From Ectocarpus siliculosus (lineage: Eukaryota; Sar; Phaeophyceae; Ectocarpales; Ectocarpaceae), in the NCBI GenBank assembly GCA_000310025.1, contig FN648038.1:322222-386221 (forward strand): a stretch of 64,000 nt of DNA, given 5' to 3'. Of the stretch, positions 24,495 to 35,300 are shown piece by piece. Numbering within the stretch: the first letter of the stretch is position 1; each line of letters starts with the position of its first letter. The notes below the pieces were generated by a model. That model searched no databases, was not told where the DNA came from, and saw only the letters and a program-made list of their open reading frames with translations. The position numbers and the translations under genes were made by a program.

Positions 24495-26543
24495 ATGGCC
24501 AAGCACCGGCAGAACAAGGGCACCAAAAAGCACGTCAAGAACAGGCCGCGCAAGGTGAGCATGCACCCCACCGACTCGGACTCTGGCTTGCATTACATGT
24601 ATCGGCGCTTGTCATTGCCGTTAGTGCTGGTGGTGCTGGTGACGTGTTAGGGCCGTTGCTCCCCTTGTCTTGAGTGCTTTTTGGCGCTGTTTTTGGTGGT
24701 GGGCAGTTGGTTTTGGGGTTGCTGTCGCCGTCGAAGGTGGGTCCGTTGTCGCGATGCTCTTGCGAATGCTGTTGCGTGTCACTTTTTTTGGTCAGCTCTG
24801 CGGCGTCCTAGGGTGTGCTATGGATGCATGCTGCGTTTGCCTTTGTTTTTCGGGTGTTGCAAGCAATATTTGCTTCATGTATGTACTCCATCCTTTGTTT
24901 TTGTTGGCCCCGATACGTATCGTGCAATTGACATGTACTCAAGCCCAAGTCACAAACCACTTGAATAGCCATGACTGACACGTCTAATGGTCTTATTTGA
25001 GGCTTATACTTTCAAGTAATTGTACATTCGAAATCGGCCTGCCCGCTTGAGAACCCGTTGGTCAGATTCTTGGCTCGGAAGGGTTTCGGGTGAAGCAGGC
25101 GTGTTGCCTAGCCGACCCGGTGGTTGCGGAACTTGCGCTCGATTGCCGCAGTGGGCCACCTCCCCTTGCCCAACGGTCACAGTCTTGTTTACCATGCGCT
25201 GGAATGTTTCGTACTGTGCCACAAGAAACCCTAGGGTTTTACTTGTACTACAGCACGCTTCCCGCCCCGCTTCACCCTTCCCGCTACGCTGGGGCATAGA
25301 GAAAGTGGGCTGCAAAGGCGGGAAGTTCTATCGATAGGAAAGTGAAAACATTTTTGGAGGCACCTTTGGCAAAGTAGGAGGGAACTCTGGGCCATCGGTA
25401 GGTCCTGTGGGACCAGGACTCCGTCCTCTCGACGACGCGTGGTCAATGGTCTTCACATCAAATCATCAGAGTACATCCGCCGCCCCCCTCCTGAAAAAAA
25501 TCACCCCTTTTTTTTGTCGTCGTTTTTTTTTGACAGTCTCGCCTGTCAGACCGGAACCGCAAGCCAACGGACTACTCGATCGAGGTCAACACGAACGGCA
25601 ACTTCCCGGGCGCGCCGCCGGTGTTCGAGCTCGAGTCGGAGCCCGAGGAGGGGATCGACACCAAGGTGTGCACGGACAGACTGGTTGCTGTATGTCCTTC
25701 GCAGGAAGCCGCCGCCTCTCGGTGGTCAACTCTTTTGGATGTTCAGGCGTTCTGATAGATCATGGATATAGATCATTCGCATATGCTGGTGTGTGGGCAT
25801 GCCATGGAGTTGCCGCCCGGTATCCCTTCAAGCTAGGTGTTGGCCGCCGCCGCTCTGTGGTTACCCTAGCTAGTAGACGGGCCACAGGGAGTTTTGGCGG
25901 GCCGTTCCTTCTGTCCTTACCGGTTTTGTGCGTTCTTGTTCGGGGCTCCCGCCCGGTTGTTGTACATTCTTGGTTTTTTTGGAGGGATCGAAAACCGAGT
26001 TGCGTAGGTGGTGCCGTCGGCAGCCTCTTGTTGTCGAGAGTGTAGGTTTTTTTTGTGCGTTGCGAATCCCGGGCGTTCTTGTCGAAGGCGTGAGAACCGG
26101 GGGAGGGTTTGGTGCCGTGTCGAGGACATTTTTTTTTTTTTTATCTACTGTGTACCCCCTCCTGTTTGACCCTGGATGGTTGTAGTTGTACGAAAACATA
26201 CACTGAAAAGTCTAGTTCACGTCTCACCACGAAAAATGGGTGGACTGCTGTCGCCATAATAAATAGGTCGAAAACATACGCACGCCTTCGGCTCTTGCAC
26301 GAAATGTAGGTCCTCGTCTCGCCCTGACTCTGACTACCGTTCTCCCTGCCTGCCGCCTGTTCCCTGTCACTGCTGCTGCTGCTTGCTGTCATGGCAACGC
26401 TGCCCTCGTGCCAGGCGTCGGTGATCGAGGCGCTCGCCTCGGCCGAGTGGGACGCGGAGCAGGCGGCCAAGCCGGCTGTAGACGAGAGCAAGGAGATGGA
26501 GGTCATCATGGGGGGCGACTGGAAAGTCCTTGAGACAGCTTAA
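24495..26543 (+). CDS. Small basic/acidic protein, 105 residues, 3 exons
   Basis: Exons 24495-24554, 25537-25665 and 26415-26543, all phase 0, give a complete protein of 105 residues. The start MAKHRQNKGTKKHVKNRPRK is the first exon and ends exactly at a GTGAGC donor. Exon 2 follows a T-rich acceptor and contains PTDYSIEVNTNGNFPGAPP, then an acidic stretch. Exon 3 is Ala/Glu-rich and ends GGDWKVLETA before TAA. The very basic N-terminus resembles nucleolar or ribosome-biogenesis proteins in composition only; no family was recognised. Intron 1 contains a 3' fragment of the same LINE family seen at 46 kb. Codon use is strongly G/C at third positions, supporting a real gene. Confidence 0.72.
25280..25495 (+). 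mobile_element. LINE 3'-end fragment (poly-C family)
   Basis: This intronic stretch matches the 3' end of the minus-strand LINE at 45.76-47.0 kb. Shared blocks include AAAGGCGGGAAG, CACCTTTGGCAAAG, GGCCATCGG, GGTCCTGTGGGA, ACTCCGTCCTCTCGA and GACGCGTGGTCAATGGTCT, in the same order with small indels. It ends in a shortened C-rich tail. It is heavily truncated at its 5' end and lies in sense orientation in intron 1 of the 105-residue gene. Confidence 0.75.
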
Positions 26544-29314
26544 ATGAAGAACACCACCTTTGTTTTCATGGAGGAAATAGTTTTGGTAGTCAGTTGGTCT
26601 GTGACCACGGAAGGCAGTCGGACCAGTACACGAGCATTAGAAGGTACTGAGTAGAGACCGGAACGACGTTTAACGTGAAGACGACAATAAAAGGAAGGAA
26701 ATGAACCGGCGGACCCAGCGACCGCATTGATTGGTCGATCGCGGTGTCGTCGCTTCGACTGTGGCTATTATATTTCGTCAACGCTTGATTTGTTGTCGTC
26801 TCGTGTTGGTGGGCGGGGTGGCTAAGCTGTACACCGAATCCCGCGTACAATCGGCTCTCTCTCAATTTGCTCAAGTTGGTCGAGTTGCGGGACGTGGGAA
26901 GTGTTTTTGGGTGGGTACGGGGCGATCCGTGTGGCTGGTGCGACCGCCCAATGCTGTTGGTCTAGAGTTGGGGCTGCCTGTCGTGTCGTAGGCGGGGGAT
27001 TTTTGTTATTTTGGTCCCTGCTACCAACTACCCTCACCGGGGGGGGCAGGTGGCGTTAGCTCCCCGCGGCTAAGGCGTGTCAAGTTCGCGAAGTAGCCCG
27101 CAGGGTTGCCTCACGTGCAGGTATACGGTCGACTCACGGGCAGCCTTACATGATTGAATACGGTTGTTCTTGAGAGGGCTAAGCTAGACGGGTATGCAAG
27201 GCCATCCGCCTTCGGGATTGCAGTTGGCGTGTTTATTTTTTCGCCCATAGCGTGTGCTTTGGCGTGCAGTCGTAGACGACGGCCGTTGGAGAACCAAGAC
27301 CTCAACTTTCCCGAGTGCCTTACGTTTTGTCCTTCATGCTCGCGATGCGTGTGTGTGTCGTCCGCACAAGTGATAACGACCAGTTGGATCCCTTTCGAGT
27401 TCGGTTGTTTGTCCATCCGGATGACTGCTGATCATGGCGACAGACGTATGTAAGCCCTCCACCAAAGACCAATTTCTGAAAGGACCAGAGGCGGAGGCTC
27501 AAAATTTCACACTATGGTGGGCGTATGTCCCTCACGTGACCCTGGACCCGAAAATATCGTCCCTGGCGGCGTGTGCGTTGGCGATGCCAGCCGGCGTCAC
27601 GGAAGGTGCAGTAAGATGCAAGCCACGGGTTTCCTAAAGTCGCTCGGAGGTAGCAGCCCCCCGACGTCAACCCGAGCCGTGCTACTCTTTTCCAGACAGG
27701 AGTGTTTTGGTGAGGCCAGCAACTCAATCAATCGCCCAGGTGGCTTAAAAACTGACGGGATGGATGACAAATTAAATGATTGCCGAGGGACACCCAGGCC
27801 TCGCTGCTACAGTACACCGGTGCTTGAGGCAAGTGCCAAGAGGGGTGCTGTAGAGGAACACACCCAAAAGACTCAAGCGTCGATCGTGTTCGCTTTTTTT
27901 CTCTGGTCACCAGTGTGGGGAGGTATTCTCTCTGGAAATAAACGAAAGACGACTTTGTGTGTTTGCCAGGGTATCTTGGCGCACATTTCTCGGCGTTTTT
28001 TCTTCTCGGCCGCAGAGACAGGCTTGTAAGGGGCGCTTCCCCCTTTTTTTTTCTCGAGGGAAGCAAGCAGAGTGCTATCGGGAAGACGGCCGTGCATCAC
28101 GGATGTATGTGCTTCCCTAGGCAGTGCACCTTGCACTAACGTGTTTTTCTTTGATTGCTGCATGGCCGGTACGAACGAGCCCATCGACGGCACAGGTTAC
28201 TGTAGTAGGTCGGGCAGACCCACAAAAGGCGGTCGTGTACGACGCCACGGCCTGCGCCGGAGAAGAGGCGTTATACGCAAACACCCAGAAATGACCCCCG
28301 AGACATGCAGCGCAAAAAAATATAACACGTCTATGTAGTCTGCTACAATCCACGTTTGGGAACTCTTGTCATCGTAGACAGACACTCTGTGCACGGAGTG
28401 AGCACACACACCCTCGTGACAAAAATGAACCCTCCTCAAGCTGAGGAGATTAAACCACGCCACAAACCAATGGATCAGTCGTGTTCGCTCATGCCCCTCT
28501 CGTTGTAGAGCACGCCGATCGGCGAGCTAAAGGCCGGAAATTCGGCACAAAACATCCCTCGGCACAACGTAAATAATCTCGACCGATCGTTTAGTTGGGT
28601 ACTCTTTCGAACAAACGCTTTTCGTTTGCCGAGAGATTCGACGGCACCGCGCTCATGGCCCGTCCGAAAGGTCTGCTCCAGCGAAAAAGCGGTCGATCGA
28701 CGAAGAACAAACGTGAATTTATGGCCGCTTTTTCTTTTTTGTCTTCTATAAAAACTTTGCGGACGACCGGCGTACGGCGCACTCGCTCTCGCTGTGCCCC
28801 CACGCCCCTACTCCTGTCTACTCGTCTAATCCTATCACCGGTTGTCGTCTACATCTCCCATGCACCGTCACAACCCGCCGCCGTCCTCTCCGGTACAGTA
28901 CATGAACTCCACGACATCACTCTCGACCTTCAAGGACGCTATTATAATAGTGCCAACCAACCACACATCAAACTGGACGCTCCAAAGCACCGTGATAGCG
29001 ACCGATCTTCGATCTTCGAAAACGGCCGGTAAAACAATCTCTCATTGGAGGTCTCGCTAACACCACCACCATCACACCACCACCACCAATTTATAGATAC
29101 ACCGCGCCCTTTGGGTGCCGAAACCCCTTCTACAGCAGTGCAGCTACTAACATATCCCGAGATGCCCCCGGGGCATTCCTGTCCACTCGAAACCCCCGCC
29201 AGCAGGGAGGGCACACACGACCGTAAGCGCGTAGACACCAACACGCTGAGGCAGCCGTGGCCGGACGCGAGTACCAACACACTCTCGACGGAGACAAAGA
29301 CCCTCTCGCTCTCG
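26544..29314. other. Convergent intergenic region, no supported gene
   Basis: Lies between the 3' ends of the small plus-strand gene and the minus-strand MAPKK gene. A 145-codon plus-strand frame (28595-29032) begins at a non-ATG codon and its antisense is also open; neither has a recognisable domain or exon partners. I see no gene I can support here. Confidence 0.4.
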
Positions 29315-32300
29315 CTACAAGGCCGGCGGTTCGAGCGCCGCGGGGTCCCCGAAGTACTTGAAGGCGTGCGGGCCGTACAACCCTTCCAGGTACTCCGCCA
29401 TGAGCTCGACCGCCGCCTCGCGACCGTGGACCCCCTGCTCCACGAACCAGCGCGAGTTCAACAGCTCCGCCGTCGAAAGCCGGTCCTAGGGGTGGCGGGC
29501 CGAGAAAACGGGTCGTGGTCGGTGGCATTGTTGATTGGTTTCAGTAGACTTCGAAGGGTTTTTCTACGAAATAGATATGTTGGATAAAGCATGCAATCGA
29601 GGAAGTTGGGTCAGGGTTAGGGAATACAGTCTGCGTGCCCCCTCCCTGTTCTATCACAAACTTAATTTCTCCCGAAGGAAGTCCTTGGATGACCCCGGTC
29701 TTTAGCGCGGGTGGGAGGTGTGCAACCAGTGTAGGCGGGAACAACTCAATACCGTCCTCCAAGTATCGCTTGAGATGGAACGCGCGTAGATAATGCTTCG
29801 CGTTCATGATTCAAGTTTGTGCGGGCTCTAGAAAGCACGAACATGAACTTTCATACTTCAGGAGTCCTGTACCATGGTTGAAGAGTGCGAGAACGCCCAG
29901 CTGCTACCTGTAGCCAAGAGAAGAGAAGAAGAGGACGCCCGTTGAGAGGGATAACAATCCCTACATATAGTAAAAAAAAAAAAAAAATCTACCTTGCGGG
30001 AAGGGCCACCGTCACGAACTTAGCCCTCCATTGATTCAGACCGTGCCGAAGCACTGAAAATTGCACGGAAAAAACTCTCCGAGGCATTCAACTGATTCAC
30101 ATGGCCGAGGGAATTCACACATCCCAGGATATGCACAACAAACAGAGGCTCCGGACTATAATACCAAGTCCCCCGGCTTTTGTAATCTTTTCAGCAAAAA
30201 AATTGTGACCAGGGACAAGATAGAGGCACACCAACACTGATGATGAATACACTGCAAATGAAACACCTCTCTAAATTTGGTGTGCGAGGGTATGGTGTTC
30301 GACCTGTCGTTTCTTGCTAGTCTCATCTCTCCAGTCTTCCTTACGCGCCCACAGCCCCATCCCACAAACCACATTCAAACCACTCTACCAGACCCACAGA
30401 CCCTTGCTACCGTATGCGACGCAAGATAACACACCCCCTGCATCGATGTTCAAAGCTCGATTTCTCAACAGCAGAAAGAGTCAAATCGCCGAAAACGGCG
30501 GCGTTGAAGCCGTCTGGTCGAGAACTTTCCGAAACTGTATCGTTTCGTGAAATCATCCCCTTGGTCGTGGCGTAATCGAGCTTTGAAAATCGGCCCAGGG
30601 GGTGTGTTATCTTGTGTCGACTGCCGCAGTCTCGTCTCTTCAGTCTTCCTTGCACGCCCACAGCTCCATCCCACGAAACACATTCGAACCACCCACTTTG
30701 GGGTCGCGATCCTCGTTAGTCTCATATCTGCAGCCTTCCTCGCGCGTCCAAAGCCCCCCCTTTCCCGCTACACACACATCCACTCCGCCCCTACACGCAC
30801 CCACCCACCTCCGGGTTGACCATTAGGCAGTCGCCCACGAAGCCGACGAAGGCATCGCTGAGGGGCACTCTGTCCTCCGTGCCGGAGGGCAAGAGGCCGC
30901 TGCCGCCGTGCTCTTTCAGGGTCTGCAGGATCTCAATCTGGGAACAACCGTCGGCGTAGGGGGCCTCCTGCTCTCCCGCGGGGGGAAACAATTGAGAAAG
31001 GGGTTTGGCGGGGGGGGGGGGGGAGACAGGTGATGTCAACACGTGGTTGGGGTGGTACGATTGCCGTCTTGTTTTTGTGCCTCGTTCTTGGAGAAGGCAA
31101 AAAGCAGCAAGCACTCGGGACCACACGACACCAAGCCTTTTGTATTCGACCCTTAACAACAAGCCGAGTTCTTCGCCCGACCTCCCGCCAGACCGTAACA
31201 ATTAAATCGACAACCGGTGGCCCTTACCCAGCATCAGGTAGCCCTTCGCCGCGATCATGGATAGCGTTGGCGTTAGCGTTACGGTTGGCGAACCCCGAAA
31301 AGTGCGACACCGACATACCCATACCTGACACCTCAGCTCCTCTCCCCTACTACCCCTATCACCCTATCCGCATACACACCAGTGTTGTCACAGGAAAAAA
31401 AAACAAAAAAAACGCCCGAGGGTTTCAAAAGCTAGCAAGCACCGAGTTATGTCCCGGGAAACAGACCAAAGCAATCACAACCCTGCCCTCAACCACAACA
31501 AAAAAACGCTGCTACACCTAGTCTCCGCCTGCCCCACCATAGCTGTGCAACGGAGGAGGGGGCGGGCACGCGTACCGTGTGCTCTTCCCTGCCTAGCTTT
31601 CTTCTGTCCCCGGGGCCGTCGCGACCATACGCCCGAAACACAACCATAGCCATGCCGCACATTCCACACCGCCCATGTCTCCCACCCAGGTGGAGCACTT
31701 GATCGCTCACACAAAAAACCTAGACCAACGGCGGTTTCAATAATCCACCGCGCTATCTAGCACGTCCGCCTGCATGCCCACACAAACTCTGCAGCAGAAC
31801 CAGCCTCAAAACCTTCGACCTTACTCCACACACTATTGTGGTGGGTATAACCTCGTAAACCTACACGCAGCGATAGAATTCGGAGTATACACAGAAGTGG
31901 TAAGAGAGAACGGACTACATGAAAAAAACGATTGGAAGCACCGCCGTGGGCAAAGTTGAACAACAAAAACGTTTGTCTTCCTCCTGTGTCCTGTGTGACC
32001 CTGGCTGGTACGTCAAAAACATGTACGGCAAGGTCGGGATGTGCAGACTTGCGCAAGAATAGACACGACAGATAAACAAACACACATATACAACCATGAA
32101 CACAAGGGTCCCAGATTGTGGCCTGTACAATCATTTTGTGTTAACAACCGCACTGAGACTGACGTCTTTTCATTGGTCAGCCGGTTAGCGCGGTCTATGC
32201 TAACTAATGGAAAGTAAGAAATACATACATACTTTACACACACGAGAGACTTCTTATTCCGCCGCATGACTGACCTCAGCAGGGTAGTGCTGTCGATGCT

Positions 32301-35300
32301 AATCAAGAGAGACACACACACACTCGATCATAACGACTACGGCATGCACGACTATGAGTACCCCCCCCCCGGTGTTTGCCATCGGGGTTGGGTTTTCGTC
32401 GCTTGGCAACGACGTTGTAAAACAAGCCCCCCCCCTCGGTGTTTGCCATCGGGATTGGGTTTTCGTCGCTTGGCAACGACGTTGTAAAACAAGCCAACTC
32501 ACTTCGTGAACTCGGCAACCAGGTTACAGTTTTTTTTTTTACCTCTGTTTTTTTTTTTTTGCGGTAACCATGAATGGTGGTCCAGTAGATCATGTTGTGC
32601 GGGGTCGAGAACCCTCACTCCGCGCAAGGGGGATGATCGCACCACGTTGTGGTAACATGGTAAAGCATCCTCGAGGCAGTTACACAGTGCTTATAACTGT
32701 CTCCGGAAGTAAAAGCACCAGAAATTAAATTAAGTCATACGCAGCTGTCATCCGTACGCAACGAAGTAAGCACAAGATGCCGAACACCCTTAGCAGGATG
32801 CAGCGCACCCTTCATGCGACTCGCCGAATACCTCACGGCGCTTCGCGCTTGGTGATGTGAGAGCCTGGTCCGGTGAGAACCCGGCGTGCTCCGTCCCGGC
32901 TTTGCAGGGATGCGAGGTCAATGGTCTAACGACTACGGCATGCACGACCATGAGTACAACCCCCCCCCATACACACACCTGCGTGACGCACTCGATCATC
33001 ACCAAACCGAGCCCCCACACGTCCGCGGGCCGCCCGTACGCCTCCCCGTGGAGCCTCTCCGGCGACATGTACCTGACCGTTCCCACCACCGTCTCCACCA
33101 TCGCCCCAGCGTGGTCAAGCTCTCGAGCAATGCCGAAGTCGGTGAGTTTAACCTTTTGGGTCGAATAGGGCGGGTGTGGGAAAAGGGGGGCACGCGGATG
33201 TGTGTGTGTGGTGTGTGTAGATTAGGGGACGGTCCAAAGGGAATTGTTGTCGTGGACTATCTCCTCCTGCGGGGGTGAGACAATTTTTTTTTTCTCATTT
33301 AGAAAGTAAACACAACCTGACAGAAAGACTACCCGTTCGAGATATAACCTCAGTCGAAAGGGATGCGTCTTTTTATTTCCCGAAAACACCCGCTTGTTGG
33401 GCGCCTCGCCGTGGGGAAGGTGTTGTTGGACCGCCTGAGCACTGGCGGACGACGCTAAGAGTGATGCCCGCTGCCATAGGCTACAACAAAAACATCTCTC
33501 TTGGCATGTCCCCATCCATCATTACGTTTAGGGTGTCGTGTCGTACAGCACCCCAACAACAACACGAGCCGCGCGAGCCTTCCCGCGTACCCTTCTTAAG
33601 GTCCTTGCTTCGGTGTCAGCCGCGTGCTGTGAGCGAGGATAGGGGTGGAACCATCAAACGGGTTTGCTAGATACGAGACGCCAGCACGGCATCTCTCTCT
33701 CTCATCTGTCTCGGTGCTTGACGGACTCACCTCCCCTCTGGCGTTGAGAAGGATGTTGCTCGGCTTAACGTCGCGGTGTAGCTGATTGTGCTCGTGGAGG
33801 TACGTCAGGCCCTGTCACGCCGTGATCAGACAAACACACCGACAGAGCGGCGGCAACAACAACGGTCATGAGAACGGACGCACAATCCGACCAGCAAGAC
33901 ACAAGAGCAGCCACCCAACGGGACAGGCAACTCAGCACAATCACGGCCAGATCGACTTGAAACGCAACTCATACGCCAGAGATGTAAAAACAATGTGCCA
34001 CGATTTCCTTTTGAGAAGCGACCGTTTGGCCCCAGCAGCGGGGGCGGTGGCGGCGGCGAAAAGCACAACAAGAGCACCAAACACCGCCCCCATGCCACAC
34101 GCGGTGCGTCCACGCGCCACACATCCCCAAGCCACTTACACCCCATGGCACAACACTCAGCACCAACAAAACACAGCAGCAGTAGTCGAAAATACCCTGT
34201 ACACCTCACAAAACATCTCGAGCGCCAACACCGACACCCGCGGATATCCACACCAACCCGCCTCACCCCCAGTATTTGGTAGACGCACGCCGCGACCACA
34301 TCTTCGGGAAGGCCCGTCTGCACGAGCTCCTCCTCGAAAGCTCTGTCCCACTCCTCTTGCTCCTTCTGCCTCTCCAGTTCCGCCGCCGCCTCCACCCGCC
34401 TCCTCTCCGCGGCCTCCGGTCTCTGGTGGAACGAGGACGAAGAATACAGCAACCGAACACTAAACCAGTCAGCGCTGCCTCGTCTTAAATTGGCTCCTAT
34501 CTTATCAGCGACCAAAATCAAAGCCTCGGATCAGTCAGCGCTGACTGGTCTTAAAAGCACAAGTACTTTTATCAGCGAAAAAAATCAAAGCACTAGCCTA
34601 GACACGCAGGCGCCAACTGGTCTTCATGGCTTACGTCATGAACAACCAAAGTAAAGCCTTGCATCAGTCAGCCACGACTAGTCGAAGGATATGCATTGCT
34701 ATTAGCAGCCGGCCCCAAAGCAGTGGGCGGTGACTGGTCTTGTAACGGTTTGATCTCGGTTGTCAAACCCAGCAGCAGGTACTGACTAACGCCATGCCGA
34801 ACAACCGTGCCAACGGGGCAGAGTGTGCTTGATTGTCGGCTCTCCCTACAATAGAAGCGGAACTCAAACCATTAGACTAGTCAGCGCTGACATGTCTAAC
34901 GGTTTAATATTGGCTTCTATAAAAGTTAGCCATGGGGTTCGTGCGACCCGGCACTTTCGCTTCCCCACCCACATCCACTCACCACCTCTGCTGTCACAAG
35001 AGCGGGAGAGAGAACAAGGGGCATGTAGAAGCCGAAATCAAACTGACTATAATAATGATTTGGTATACTACACAGGGCCCAGCAACAGCTCCGGTAGTAC
35101 GAGTACTAAAACATCGGGGTGGAGTGTAACCCCAAGTTGTGGGTGGTACGATGACTCGACCCAAACAAGGGGTACAAGTATACCGCGGCGGAATGTTGAG
35201 AGGAAATAGACCGATTTCCTGGAGGATGACGTGTTCCCACCACAACGACCCGCACGTCGCGAGAGGTCGACTTTCGGAATCCAGAAACACGGCGCCAACC

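Noticed and set aside
31221-31312. Possible extra MAPKK exon (frame ending AAKGYLML before a GTAAGG)
   Set aside because: The flanking exons join in phase and the kinase fold reads through without it; no good acceptor was found.
32859-32969. Short poly-C repeat as a tRNA gene
   Set aside because: No cloverleaf pairing or clear A/B boxes; the shared LINE tail explains its conserved part better.
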